Of a stretch of 64,000 nucleotides of DNA, positions 1 to 8,582 are shown piece after piece (the first letter of the stretch is position 1; each line of letters opens with the position of its first letter). Location: positions 1,674,001-1,738,000 of the forward strand of contig NZ_CP072596.1 in NCBI RefSeq assembly GCF_017815535.1. Reading direction: 5' to 3'. Made by a program: the position numbers and the translations under genes. The notes under the pieces were generated by a model. The model did no database searches. It saw nothing but the letters and a program-made list of their open reading frames with translations, and was not told the origin of the DNA. Origin of the DNA: Tessaracoccus sp. MC1865. GTDB lineage: Bacteria; Actinomycetota; Actinomycetes; Propionibacteriales; Propionibacteriaceae.

Positions 1-278
1 CCACCTGCGTGCATCGAGGCCTGGTACACCCCGTCGTCGACGGACTCGATCACGACGATGCCCTCCCCCGGTTCCAGGAGTTGGAGGACGGCACCGAGCA
101 GATCATGCGTCATGGGTCGCTCCGGCTGCCGGCCCTCCATGGCCACCGCGATGGCCGCCGCCTCAGGGGCGCCGATCCAGACAGGCAGGCAGCGGGTACC
201 GCCCTCCTCCTGCAACAGCAGCACGGGCGGGTCCTCCGGAGAAATGATCCGGATGCCGAGCACTTCAAGGCCGATCAT
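1..278 (-). CDS. Bifunctional nuclease (DUF151) family protein, C-terminus beyond the window
   Basis: About 92 N-terminal residues are visible, starting MIGLEVLGIRI and containing LPVWIGAPEAAAIAVAMEG, the typical first half of the DUF151 fold, whose plant and bacterial members have RNase/DNase activity. The rest runs off the left edge. An in-frame GTG two codons upstream (284) is an alternative start. It follows the MerR-type regulator by about 14 bases and is probably the last gene of the FHA-MerR-DUF151 operon, an order also found in mycobacteria (Rv1827-Rv1829). The actual substrate is unknown. Confidence 0.8.
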   Translation of the reverse strand, partial: MIGLEVLGIRIISPEDPPVLLLQEEGGTRCLPVWIGAPEAAAIAVAMEGRQPERPMTHDLLGAVLQLLEPGEGIVVIESVDDGVYQASMHAG

Positions 279-292
279 GGACACACATTAGC

Positions 293-967
293 TCAGTGGA
301 TCTGGCCGTGAAGCAGCGCGGCGTGCGCCTGGAGCACTGATCTGTAGAGGTCGCGCACCACCTCAGGGGGCGGTCCCTGCCTGCGCCGGTACTGCTCGAG
401 GATCTGCTCGACCAGGGCAGCCTCCATCGCGGCCGCCTGCTGCAACACGCGCATCTGGCGCAGATCGACCCCGTAGTCTGCGAGCTTCTTCGCGGAGCGG
501 GCCAGCGCGACCGCCTCCGGGCCGTACAGCTGGGAACCCCGCCGCGGCTGGATGATGCGCAGCCGCTCCAACTGGATCAGCGCGGCCTCGCCGAGGCCGG
601 ACTCCGCGAGCACCTGTCGCCGGGCCATGAGCCCGACCCCCGTGTTGGGAACGCGCCGCTGCTTAGGCTCCGACGACTCCTCCACCGGGTGGGCATCGTG
701 GTCCGGCGGCTCTTCACCGCGGTCGATCGCCTCCAGTTCCTCACGGATCACTTTCAGCGGCAGGTAGCGGTCGCGCTGCGCACGCAACACGTACAGCAGC
801 CTGTCCACGTCCTGTTGGGAGAATCTGCGATAGCCGGACGGCTGTTGGCGATCCGGTGAAATCAGTCCCTCTGCCTCGAGGTACCTCAGCTTGGATACGG
901 AGATGTCAGGGAACTCGGGACGGATCATCTCCAGTACGACGCCGATGGTCCGCGCCGCTCCCGACAT
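293..967 (-). CDS. ftsR: MerR family transcriptional regulator, FtsR-like
   Basis: A 224-residue protein with an N-terminal MerR winged helix (residues about 7-75, with VSKLRYLEAEGLISPDR and a YRRFSQQDVDRL wing). A second HTH-like region follows at about 110-150, then a helical tail. It resembles mycobacterial Rv1828 and corynebacterial FtsR, which activates ftsZ. No effector-binding cysteines of metal-type MerR proteins are seen. The start ATG shares one base with the FHA gene's TGA stop (TGATG), so the two are translationally coupled. The ftsZ link is known from the family, not shown here. Confidence 0.85.
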   Translation of the reverse strand: MSGAARTIGVVLEMIRPEFPDISVSKLRYLEAEGLISPDRQQPSGYRRFSQQDVDRLLYVLRAQRDRYLPLKVIREELEAIDRGEEPPDHDAHPVEESSEPKQRRVPNTGVGLMARRQVLAESGLGEAALIQLERLRIIQPRRGSQLYGPEAVALARSAKKLADYGVDLRQMRVLQQAAAMEAALVEQILEQYRRRQGPPPEVVRDLYRSVLQAHAALLHGQIH

Positions 968-1458
968 CAGCCCAGTCCGGGCTCACTCAGCGAGATCGTG
1001 GCCCGGTACTTTCCGATCTGGATCTCGTCACCTTCGCGCAACACGGTGCGCCCGTCAAGGAGCGTGCGGTTGACGTACGTGCCGTTGAGGCTCCCCAGGT
1101 CCTCAAGGTACAGCTTGCCGCCGCTGCGGACGAACTTCGCGTGGTGCCTGGAGACGGTGATGTCGTCGAGGAAGATGTCCGATTCCGGGTGACGACCAAC
1201 ATTGGTGATGTCCGAGTCGATGAGGAACCGGTTCGAGTTGCCGGGGCCACGGTTGACGATCAGCAGGGCGTTGCCGGCGGCCAGGGTCTTGGCCGCTGCC
1301 CGCTCCTGGTCTGTCAGCTGTACGGACTCAGTGGGTTCTTCGGCGGTGACCGGGAACATCGTGGTGGTGTCACCGGTGGGGTCAGTCAGCGAGGCGCCGC
1401 AATTGCTGCAGAACCTTGCCTCGACCGGGCTCTCAGATCCACAAGTGCGGCACTTCAT
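967..1458 (-). CDS. garA: Zinc-ribbon plus FHA domain protein, GarA/OdhI-like
   Basis: A 163-residue cytoplasmic protein. Residues 1-25 hold a zinc ribbon (Cys3, Cys6, Cys17, Cys20). Residues 30-35 are DTTTMF, matching the phospho-threonine site (ETTSVF) that PknB/PknG modify in GarA. Residues about 62-163 are an FHA domain with GRHPESD (88-94) and SRHH (103-106). GarA/OdhI inhibits 2-oxoglutarate dehydrogenase and tunes glutamate metabolism according to phosphorylation. The zinc ribbon is not in mycobacterial GarA. ATG at 1458 is preferred (GAGG upstream); an in-frame GTG lies at 1467. The gcvH gene that precedes garA in mycobacteria is absent. Confidence 0.82.
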   Translation of the reverse strand: MKCRTCGSESPVEARFCSNCGASLTDPTGDTTTMFPVTAEEPTESVQLTDQERAAAKTLAAGNALLIVNRGPGNSNRFLIDSDITNVGRHPESDIFLDDITVSRHHAKFVRSGGKLYLEDLGSLNGTYVNRTLLDGRTVLREGDEIQIGKYRATISLSEPGLG

Positions 1459-1555
1459 CGGAGTCACTTCCTCGTCTCAGCGGGGTGGGCTCATTCCCCT
1501 GTCCAGGCCATGTGAAAGGCTACGTGAGGAAACTTATCACCCGTGGGCAAGCCTG

Positions 1556-2335
1556 TTAACGGGGGCGCGCGAACTGCGGCTCGGCAATTTCCACCACGGA
1601 GGAGATGTCGACCGCCTCCAGTTGCTCGATCGTCACCCTGCCGCCGACCCGTTCTCCCTCGATCTCGCTCACCAGTCCGCCGCGGAACCGCGCGCCGGCC
1701 TCCAGGGTGGCCGGGTCACCGATCGCATCAATGACGTAGGGCTCAGCCAGAGCGACCCCGTCGGCCGTCACCGCCCCGCTTCCGTCCGTCGCGAAGTAGG
1801 AGTTCATCACCAGCCGGACGGCGTCATTGAGCTCGATCACCTCGGCGCCGGCGTCGCGCAGTTCCTCGACGGCGTTGAGCAGCAGCTCGGCTGTGACGCG
1901 CTCGCCCGGGTCCTGGATCTCGATGCGGATCCCGGGACCCACTGCAGGAACCGTGCCGGCGATGATGCGGGCCTGCTCGAGACGCCGGGCGGCCTCCTCG
2001 CGGGCCGCCTGGTCGCGGTCTGCGCCGCTCATCAGTTCCGTGCGCGAGCGCTCCAGTTCACGCACCTGTTCCTCGAGGCGGCGGGTCTCACCGGTGACGT
2101 TGTCCAGGAGTTGGATGAGATCTGCCTGCCGGACGTTGGCGAACTCCGGCTGGGTGGCCTGCGAGCGCAGCGTCAACACGACGATCAGCGCCGTCAGGAA
2201 CAACGCGAGCCCGACGACGAACTGGCCACGGCTGGGCCGGAAGAAGTCGCGCAGGAGACTGCGCTGGGGCTTAGCGGCGGCCCGACGCGGCTCCCGCGCC
2301 TCCTCCACCGGCACCTCTTCCACGGGCTCAGGCAT
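1556..2335 (-). CDS. DUF881 membrane-anchored protein (second of two)
   Basis: About 259 residues: basic cytoplasmic N-terminus, one membrane helix (FVVGLALFLTALIVVLTL, residues about 36-53), a coiled coil (about 60-115), then the DUF881 domain with GPGIRIEIQDPG and the late VIDAIGDPATLEAGARFRGG motif. The domain should lie outside the membrane. ATG at 2335 is chosen because it overlaps the end of the small basic protein gene by 8 bases. Upstream in-frame codons would run inside that gene. Function is unknown; the DUF881-Sbp-DUF881 set is widely conserved in Actinobacteria. Confidence 0.85.
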   Translation of the reverse strand: MPEPVEEVPVEEAREPRRAAAKPQRSLLRDFFRPSRGQFVVGLALFLTALIVVLTLRSQATQPEFANVRQADLIQLLDNVTGETRRLEEQVRELERSRTELMSGADRDQAAREEAARRLEQARIIAGTVPAVGPGIRIEIQDPGERVTAELLLNAVEELRDAGAEVIELNDAVRLVMNSYFATDGSGAVTADGVALAEPYVIDAIGDPATLEAGARFRGGLVSEIEGERVGGRVTIEQLEAVDISSVVEIAEPQFARPR

Positions 2336-2660
2336 GCAGGACCGCCCTACGGATGGCCGCGGCATTGGTGAAGATACGGATCCCGAGGACGACCACCACG
2401 CCGGTGGAGAGCTGGGAGCCGACGCCGATCTGGTCGCCCACGAACACAATGAGGCCTGCGATCACGACGTTCGACAGGAAGGACACGAGGAACACCCGGT
2501 CCGAGAAGATGCCCTCCAGGTAGGCGCGGGTGGCGCCCAGGATGGCGTCGAAGGCCGCGACGATCGCGATGGGCAGGTAGGGGGCGAGCACCGGCGGCAG
2601 CGTGGGCTGGAGGACGACGCCGAGCACCACGCCGGCGATGAGTCCGAGAATCGCGTACAT
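2328..2660 (-). CDS. sbp: Small basic protein (Sbp, DUF1290), integral membrane
   Basis: A 110-residue protein with three to four hydrophobic segments. It begins MYAILGLIAGVVLGVVLQP and has the family signature VAAFDAILGATRAYLEG around residues 34-50 and a C-terminal VVLGIRIFTNAAAIRR. In Firmicutes the family sits near divisome genes. Here it lies between two DUF881 genes and overlaps the downstream one, so the three products very likely form one membrane module. Biochemical role unknown. Confidence 0.9.
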   Translation of the reverse strand: MYAILGLIAGVVLGVVLQPTLPPVLAPYLPIAIVAAFDAILGATRAYLEGIFSDRVFLVSFLSNVVIAGLIVFVGDQIGVGSQLSTGVVVVLGIRIFTNAAAIRRAVLHA

Positions 2661-2670
2661 GGAATGTCCC

Positions 2671-3417
2671 CTACTTCTGTTTCGCGTAGCGCACCGTCAT
2701 GCCGGGGTCAGCCGGAAGGGTGAGGTCGTCGTCGGCCTGGGTGATGGTCATGGACAGCCCGTAGTTCTGCACGATGAGGTGCCACCACGCTGCCCCGGTG
2801 GTTTCGTTGAATCTGGCCTGGAGCGTATCAGGATTGCCGATGACCTCCAGCCGGTACGGCGGGCTGAGGGACACGTAGTCAACCGTGATTGCGGCACCGG
2901 CGCTGCGGATGGGCGTGAGCACACTGAGCCGCCGGCCGTTGACGCTGATGGCCTCCGCCCCAGCCTGCCGCAGGCCGTTGACGAGGCGGGTGAGATCGCC
3001 GTCGAGCACCATGCCCTGAGCGGAGGTGGCGTCATCTGCGTCGTCCACGGTCACGATGATGCCGGGGCCCGTGACGGACGAGGCGCCGGAGAGCCTGTCC
3101 AGGAGCAGGAGGAGGTCCCGTTCAGCGGGGTCTCCGAGGGCTTCGGCGCCCAGCTGGCGAACCTCGTCCTCGAGCTCCGAGGCGGTGTCGCCGAGGACGG
3201 CCTGCCGCTCCCGCGCGCCGGCCACCCTGTCGAGCAGTTCCTGCCGCTGCTCGGCCGCGCTGCCCGTGCTCCGGGTGGTCTGGAGGACGGCGACGGTGAG
3301 CAGGATCACCACGAGGGCCACCGCCACGGCCAGGCGCGCCGGCCGGTTCCGGGGGGCGGTTGTGCTGCGGTACTCCGGCTCCAGCGCCTCAGCCTGCAGG
3401 TCTGTGAGCAGGCTCAT
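2671..3417 (-). CDS. DUF881 membrane-anchored protein (first of two)
   Basis: About 248 residues starting MSLLTDLQAEALE. There is a membrane helix at about 26-44 (LAVAVALVVILLTVAVLQ), a coiled-coil stretch (about 48-95), then DUF881 with GPGIIVTVDD and YRLEVIGNPDTLQARFNE. The ATG at 3417 lies just after the stop of the phosphatidyltransferase gene at 3438. Longer in-frame extensions would overlap that gene and look non-native. It is a paralogue of the DUF881 protein on the other side of sbp. Confidence 0.87.
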   Translation of the reverse strand: MSLLTDLQAEALEPEYRSTTAPRNRPARLAVAVALVVILLTVAVLQTTRSTGSAAEQRQELLDRVAGARERQAVLGDTASELEDEVRQLGAEALGDPAERDLLLLLDRLSGASSVTGPGIIVTVDDADDATSAQGMVLDGDLTRLVNGLRQAGAEAISVNGRRLSVLTPIRSAGAAITVDYVSLSPPYRLEVIGNPDTLQARFNETTGAAWWHLIVQNYGLSMTITQADDDLTLPADPGMTVRYAKQK

Positions 3418-3437
3418 GCTGGCATCGGGGCGACGCC

Positions 3438-4028
3438 TCACCGGGCCTCCCGCCCGAGAAGAATCGTCTCGCGCACGTACAACGAACCCGCTGCCCAGTA
3501 CGCGACGGCGCCGGCCCAGCCGAAGCTCCACCCCGTCCAGTGCGCCCATGCCCAGCCGAGGGACGAGCCGGCCCCCAGCAGGATCAGGGGGAAGGCGAGG
3601 AGCAGCAGCATGGTGCCGGCCTTCCCCACCCAGTTGACGGGCAGGGCAACCAGGCCGTGGCGCTTGAGCGCCGGCACCAGGAGCGCCAGCATCACGTCGC
3701 GGGCCACGAGCACGACCACGAAGTAGACGGGCACGATGTCGCGCACCAACAGCGCCACCAGTGCGGCGAGGATGTACAGCCGGTCTGCGACGGGGTCCAG
3801 CTTGGCTCCGAGCGGGCTGCGCTGTTTGAGGCGGCGGGCGAGGAAGCCGTCGACCCAGTCCGTGGCCCCGAACCCCGCCAGCAGCGCGACGGCCGCGACG
3901 TCCTCCCCGGAGATGATCAGCCACGTGAACAGCGGAACGCCGAGGAGCCGGATGAAACTCAGCACGTTGGGCAGGGTGAGCACCGCGTCAGTGTCGAACT
4001 CCTGAGGAGGAACCAGCGATGCTTGCAC
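3438..4028 (-). CDS. CDP-alcohol phosphatidyltransferase, PgsA2-like
   Basis: A 196-residue multi-span membrane enzyme carrying the CDP-alcohol signature D-G-x2-A-R-x8-G-x3-D-x3-D, seen as DGFLARRLKQRSPLGAKLD followed by PVAD. The start region LTLPNVLSFIRL and the PVNWVGKAG motif resemble mycobacterial PgsA2 (Rv1822), not the inositol-phosphate synthase PgsA1. Likely reaction: transfer of a phosphatidyl group from CDP-diacylglycerol to a glycerol-phosphate or similar acceptor. The start is GTG. It lies directly upstream of the DUF881-Sbp-DUF881 genes, as in mycobacteria. Confidence 0.85.
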   Translation of the reverse strand: MQASLVPPQEFDTDAVLTLPNVLSFIRLLGVPLFTWLIISGEDVAAVALLAGFGATDWVDGFLARRLKQRSPLGAKLDPVADRLYILAALVALLVRDIVPVYFVVVLVARDVMLALLVPALKRHGLVALPVNWVGKAGTMLLLLAFPLILLGAGSSLGWAWAHWTGWSFGWAGAVAYWAAGSLYVRETILLGREAR

Positions 4029-4080
4029 ATTGCCAGCCTAGGCCATCGCGCAGACAGGCCCGACGGTTTCGACGCGCCGC

Positions 4081-5103
4081 CTACGGGCCTGCGAGTGCCT
4101 TGGCGTAGACGTCCTCGATCTGCGGTCCGACCACATCCCACGAGAAGCGCCTCGCCGACTGCCAGGCAGTGACCGGATCCGCCGGGGAGGCGAGCCTCGC
4201 GCGCAGCCGCGCCGACGCCATGGCCAGGTCGTCCGGCGGGAAGAAGGACGCCACCGCGTCGTCGTCGACGACCGCACGGAAGGCGGGCAGGTCGCTCGCC
4301 ACCACCGCGCACCCCCGGGCCAACGCCTCGATCAGGATGATCCCGAAGGACTCCCCGAAGCGGTTGGGGGCCACCAGCACGCGGGCCTGCTCCAACCAGC
4401 GGTTGCGCTCCTCGTTGCTGAGGGCGCCGAGTTCTCGCACCTGCGCCCCTCCCCCGGTGCCGGGGCCGATGGCCACAAAGGTCGCCTCTGGAACCACATC
4501 GGCCAGGGCCGCGAACGTGGGGTACCCCTTCCTCGGTTCGTCGAGCCGGCCGAGGAACAGCACCACGTCGCCCTGCTTCGCCGCCGGCGGCCCGGTCGGC
4601 ACCTCCACCGCGTTGGGCACGACGACGGGAGCCGCGCCCGTGACAATGCGCGCCGTCTCTGCGGCCGCTTCCGACACCGCGACGCTCTGGCGGGGCGGCA
4701 GCAGTGCCGCGCGGAGCCGGAGCGGAACCGCGAGGAGGCCGGGCCGGAAGTGGGCGTGGTGGGTCACCACGAGCCTGTCCCGAGCCGACCGCGCCGCCGC
4801 GTAGGCGACTCCCGGCGTCAGCGGCTCGTGCACGTGGACCAGGTCGGCGCCGTCGATCGCGGCGCGGGCCTTCACCGCCTGAGCGGGCAGCACGCCCAGG
4901 TGCGCCACTGAGCCGTTGAACGGCAGGCTGACCGCCCTTCCCAGGAGGTGCACGTCGTCGCTCGACGGCCCCGTGCCCGGTGCCACCACGAAGGGCCGGT
5001 GGCCACGGCTCCTGAGCCAGGCCGCGAGCCCGAGCACGTGCGTCGCCACGCCGCCAGGCTGGTCCAGCGAGTACGGGCACACGAGCGCGACGCGGAGGCT
5101 CAC
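4081..5103 (-). CDS. pimA: Phosphatidylinositol alpha-mannosyltransferase PimA (GT4)
   Basis: A 340-residue GT-B glycosyltransferase. The N-terminus MSLRVALVCPYSLDQPGGVA carries the PimA-type glycine loop. HVHEPLTPG (about 94-102) and the C-terminal ESFGIILIEALARG (E-x7-E, nucleotide-sugar binding) are present. The enzyme uses GDP-mannose to add the first mannose to phosphatidylinositol at the inner membrane face. The GTG start overlaps the acyltransferase stop by 4 bases, consistent with a thrS-HIT-acyltransferase-pimA transcription unit. Confidence 0.88.
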   Translation of the reverse strand: MSLRVALVCPYSLDQPGGVATHVLGLAAWLRSRGHRPFVVAPGTGPSSDDVHLLGRAVSLPFNGSVAHLGVLPAQAVKARAAIDGADLVHVHEPLTPGVAYAAARSARDRLVVTHHAHFRPGLLAVPLRLRAALLPPRQSVAVSEAAAETARIVTGAAPVVVPNAVEVPTGPPAAKQGDVVLFLGRLDEPRKGYPTFAALADVVPEATFVAIGPGTGGGAQVRELGALSNEERNRWLEQARVLVAPNRFGESFGIILIEALARGCAVVASDLPAFRAVVDDDAVASFFPPDDLAMASARLRARLASPADPVTAWQSARRFSWDVVGPQIEDVYAKALAGP

Positions 5104-5924
5104 ACGAACACCTTGCGCAGCATCAGCCAGCTCTCCGGGTGTCGCCGCACTGCATCGGCGAAGACCTCCACGGCACCCGTCATCAGTTCCTCGGCGCTGT
5201 CACCCTCGATGGGTTCCGAGACCTCCAGCCTGAGCCGGTCACCGTCGAAATACGTGGTGGTGACCCGGAGATCGGCCCCCGTGCGCCGCGCGAGGAGCGC
5301 CGGACCGGCAGGCACGCCCACGAGCGCGTCGGCCCCCGGCCACGGCACCTTGAGGCCACGGGAGGAGAGGTCACGGTCGGCCAGCAGACAGACGAGCCGG
5401 CCGGCCGTCACGTACTCGGCCAGCAGACGCATCACATCCGGCTGGTCGACGGGGTAGATGATCATGCCCATGCCGGCGCGGGCCTCGGCGAAACGCTCGT
5501 AGACCCCGTTGGGCAGGCGTTCGGCGACACTGACCACCTTGAGCCCGACCCTGGCCGCCCAGGCACCGGCGAAATCCCAGGAACCCATGTGGGGCAGCGC
5601 CAGGACCAGCCCGGGCCCGGCCACGGACTCCCGCAGCCTCGCCAGGTGGTCGTCGTCGATCGACACGACCCGGAGGATCTCCTCGTCGCTCCACGCGGCG
5701 AGGCTCAGTGACCAGAGGTTGTTGCGGATCCAGTTGGCCAGCAGCCGACGGCGCTGCCCGCTCGTCGGCCTGGCGCCGGTTGCGTGCTCCACCGAATCCG
5801 CCCACGCGTCGACGGCCGGCAGCCGCTTCAGCGAGACGAGTGGCGCGGCAAGGCGCGCGAAGGCGTCGCCGAGCCGCCGGGGCACCCGTCGGCCCACCGC
5901 CCAGACAGCTGAGCTGAGGTCCAC
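5100..5924 (-). CDS. Phosphatidylinositol mannoside acyltransferase, PatA-like (LpxL/HtrB fold)
   Basis: A 274-residue lysophospholipid-type acyltransferase. The catalytic H-x4-D is visible as HMGSWD (about 112-117), and a second conserved block is LLADRDLSSRGLKV (about 180-193). In mycobacteria PatA (Rv2611c) palmitoylates the mannose of PIM1/PIM2. The GTG start lies one base past the HIT gene stop. In mycobacteria pgsA1 is inserted between the HIT gene and patA; here it is missing. Confidence 0.86.
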   Translation of the reverse strand: MDLSSAVWAVGRRVPRRLGDAFARLAAPLVSLKRLPAVDAWADSVEHATGARPTSGQRRRLLANWIRNNLWSLSLAAWSDEEILRVVSIDDDHLARLRESVAGPGLVLALPHMGSWDFAGAWAARVGLKVVSVAERLPNGVYERFAEARAGMGMIIYPVDQPDVMRLLAEYVTAGRLVCLLADRDLSSRGLKVPWPGADALVGVPAGPALLARRTGADLRVTTTYFDGDRLRLEVSEPIEGDSAEELMTGAVEVFADAVRRHPESWLMLRKVFV

Positions 5925-5925
5925 G

Positions 5926-6468
5926 TCAGCGGTGCCAGGCCTCGGCCAGCAGCCTGCGGGCGTCGCCGAGGAGTTGTGGCACGGCCTTGGTCTGGGCGAT
6001 GACGGGCATGAAATTCATGTCGCCCTTCCAACGCGGGACGATGTGCTGGTGCAGGTGCATGGCGATGCCCGCCCCCGCCACGTCGCCCTGGTTCATGCCG
6101 ATGTTGAAGCCGTGGGGCTTCGAGACGGACCGCACCACGCGCATCGCCTGCTGTGTCAACTCCGAGACCTCGCGGGTCTCCTCAGGCGTCAGGTCCGTGT
6201 AGTCGGCGACGTGCCGGTAGGGGCACACCAGCAGGTGCCCGGGCGAGTACGGGAACAGGTTCATCACCACGTACGCGTGCTCGCCGCGGGCGACGACCAA
6301 CCCGTCGTCGTCCGTGCGCTTGGGCGAGGTGCAGAAGGGGCAGTCGTGACCGCCCGTGGGTTTGCCCTCCCCCTCGATGTAGACCATGCGGTGCGGGGTC
6401 CACAGGCGCTGGAACGCGTCCGGCACACCTGGCAGCGTGCCGGACGCCTCAATGTCGTCCATGGTCAC
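5926..6468 (-). CDS. HIT-domain hydrolase, Ap4A phosphorylase-like
   Basis: A 180-residue histidine-triad protein. Two cysteines in DCPFCTSP form a short zinc motif, and the active site reads [10 protein letters not shown] (about 138-147). The close family member Rv2613c is a diadenosine tetraphosphate phosphorylase. The start is GTG at 6468, overlapping the thrS stop by 4 bases; an in-frame ATG lies two codons later. Context: second gene of the thrS-PIM operon. Confidence 0.88.
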   Translation of the reverse strand: MTMDDIEASGTLPGVPDAFQRLWTPHRMVYIEGEGKPTGGHDCPFCTSPKRTDDDGLVVARGEHAYVVMNLFPYSPGHLLVCPYRHVADYTDLTPEETREVSELTQQAMRVVRSVSKPHGFNIGMNQGDVAGAGIAMHLHQHIVPRWKGDMNFMPVIAQTKAVPQLLGDARRLLAEAWHR

Positions 6469-8501
6469 TCGCCGGCGGTGGGCGACTCGTTGGAGCGCGA
6501 CCCGATGAAGTCGACGATGGTGGTCACCGCGTCGTCGACACTCACAGCGTTGCGCTGTGACCCGTCACGGAACCGGAACGACACAGTGCCGCCGTCGCGG
6601 TCCTCGCCGCCCGCGATCAGGATGAACGGGGCCTTGCCCTGCGTGGCGTTGCGGATCTTCTTGCCGAACCGGTCGTCGGAGGTGTCGAAGTCCACCCGCA
6701 CGCCCTTCGCCTGCAACTGAGCGACGACGCCGCCGAGGTACTCGTCGAACTCGGAGGCCACCGGGATCGCGGTGACCTGGACCGGCGAGAGCCAGGCGGG
6801 GAACGCGCCGGCGTAGTGCTCGATGAGCACGCCCATGAACCGCTCGATGGAGCCGAACTTCGCCGAGTGGATCATCACGGGCTGCTGGTGCGAGCCGTCG
6901 GAGGCCGTGTAGTGCAGGTTGAAGCGCTCCGGCTGGTTGAAGTCGTACTGGATGGTCGACATCTGCCAGGTGCGCCCGATCGCGTCCTTCGCCTGGATCG
7001 AGATCTTCGGGCCGTAGTAGGCGGCACCACCGGGGTCTGCGACCACGGGCAGGCCGGATTCGCGGGCGATGCCTTCGAGGATCTCGGTCGCCTCTGCCCA
7101 CTGCTCGTCGGAACCGATGAACTTGTCCTTCTTCTTGCCGTCCTCGTCGCGGGTGGAGACCTCCAGCGCGACGTCGGTGAGCCCGAAATCGTTGAGCAGT
7201 GACAGGACGAAGCGCAGCAGGTGGCGCACCTCGTCCGGCGCCTGTTCCTTGGTGCAGTAGCTGTGCGAGTCGTCCTGCGTGATGGAGCGCACGCGGGTCA
7301 GTCCCTGCACCACGCCCGAGGCCTCGTCGCGGTACACGGTGCCGAACTCGAAGAAGCGCAACGGCAGGTCCCGGTAGGAACGGCCACGCGACGAGAAGAT
7401 CAGGTTGTGCATGGGGCAGTTCATGGCCTTGAGGCGGTACGCCTGGCCACCCTTCACGACGTTGCCCTGCTCGTCGCGCTCGGCGTCCTCCAGGATGGGG
7501 GGGAACATGCCATCGGCGTAGTACGGCAGGTGGCCGGAGGTGTAGAAGAGTTCCTCCTTGGCGATGTGTGGCGTGCCGACGTAGTCGAAGCCCTCCTGGA
7601 TGTGGCGGGTGCGCACGTAATCTTCCATTTCGCGCTTGATCACCCCGCCGCGGGGGTGGAACAGCGGGAGGCCCGAGCCCACCATCTCGTGGAAGCTGAA
7701 CAGGTCGAGTTCGGTGCCGAGCTTGCGGTGGTCGCGCTTGGCGGCCTCGTCCAGCCTTGTCTTGTAGGCCTGCAGTTCGTCCTTCGACGGCCACGCGGTG
7801 CCGTAGACGCGCTGGAGGCCGGCGTTGCGCTGGTCCCCGCGCCAGTAGGCGGCGGAGGTGCGGGTGAGCGCCCAGCCGTTGCCGAGGTAGCCGGTGTGCG
7901 GGATGTGGGGGCCCCTGCAGAGGTCCTTCCACGCCACCGAGCCGTCGCGGTTGAGGTTGTCGTAGATGGTGAGTTCGCCGGCGCCGACCTCGACGGAGGA
8001 GCCGTCGTCGTCCGAAGCTCTGGACTTTGCGGAGATGAGTTCGAGCTTGAACGGCTCGTCAGCCAGCTCCGCGCGGGCCTCTTCGTCTGTCACGACGCGG
8101 CGCACGAAACGCTGGCGTGCCTTGATGATCTGGCCCATCTTCTTCTCGATGGACTTGAGATCTTCAGGGGTCAGCGGGTCCACCTGGAAGTCGTAGTAGA
8201 AGCCGTCCGTGATGGGCGGGCCGATACCCAGCCGCGCGTCGGCATGCAGGTCCTGCAGCGCCTGCGCGGTGACGTGGCCGCACGAGTGGCGCAGGATCGA
8301 GAGGCCCTCCGGGCTGTCGATGGCGACCGGCTCGACAACGTCGCCGTCGGCCAGTTCGCGCTGCAGGTCCAGGAGTTCCCCGGCGACACGCATGGCGACG
8401 ACCGTGCGGTCCTCACCGAAGAGATCGAGCCCCGTGGTCGTGGTAGTCAGCTCCACCTGTTCCGCCTGGTCGTTGCGGTGGACGGTGATGACTCCACTCA
8501 T
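6465..8501 (-). CDS. thrS: Threonine--tRNA ligase
   Basis: 678 residues in normal domain order: TGS (1-70), editing domain with HSCGH (about 111-115), class II catalytic core with MNCPMH zinc ligand, motif 2 [12 protein letters not shown] and the DDSHSYC block, then a C-terminal anticodon-binding domain. It charges tRNA-Thr. Full length with no broken motifs. It appears to head an operon with the HIT gene and PIM genes. No T-box leader is visible in the 81 bases between it and the upstream EamA gene. Confidence 0.97.
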   Translation of the reverse strand: MSGVITVHRNDQAEQVELTTTTTGLDLFGEDRTVVAMRVAGELLDLQRELADGDVVEPVAIDSPEGLSILRHSCGHVTAQALQDLHADARLGIGPPITDGFYYDFQVDPLTPEDLKSIEKKMGQIIKARQRFVRRVVTDEEARAELADEPFKLELISAKSRASDDDGSSVEVGAGELTIYDNLNRDGSVAWKDLCRGPHIPHTGYLGNGWALTRTSAAYWRGDQRNAGLQRVYGTAWPSKDELQAYKTRLDEAAKRDHRKLGTELDLFSFHEMVGSGLPLFHPRGGVIKREMEDYVRTRHIQEGFDYVGTPHIAKEELFYTSGHLPYYADGMFPPILEDAERDEQGNVVKGGQAYRLKAMNCPMHNLIFSSRGRSYRDLPLRFFEFGTVYRDEASGVVQGLTRVRSITQDDSHSYCTKEQAPDEVRHLLRFVLSLLNDFGLTDVALEVSTRDEDGKKKDKFIGSDEQWAEATEILEGIARESGLPVVADPGGAAYYGPKISIQAKDAIGRTWQMSTIQYDFNQPERFNLHYTASDGSHQQPVMIHSAKFGSIERFMGVLIEHYAGAFPAWLSPVQVTAIPVASEFDEYLGGVVAQLQAKGVRVDFDTSDDRFGKKIRNATQGKAPFILIAGGEDRDGGTVSFRFRDGSQRNAVSVDDAVTTIVDFIGSRSNESPTAGE

Positions 8502-8582
8502 GGGGCACTCCTTGTGGTGTGGTCGGTTGGTCTGACGCCCCCATTGTGCCGCGTGGAGCTCAACCGTGGTAGTTGGGTCCCA

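Noticed and set aside
8502-8582. Possible T-box or other riboswitch upstream of thrS
   Set aside because: Only 81 bases; no T-box sequence, specifier loop or antiterminator pairing found.
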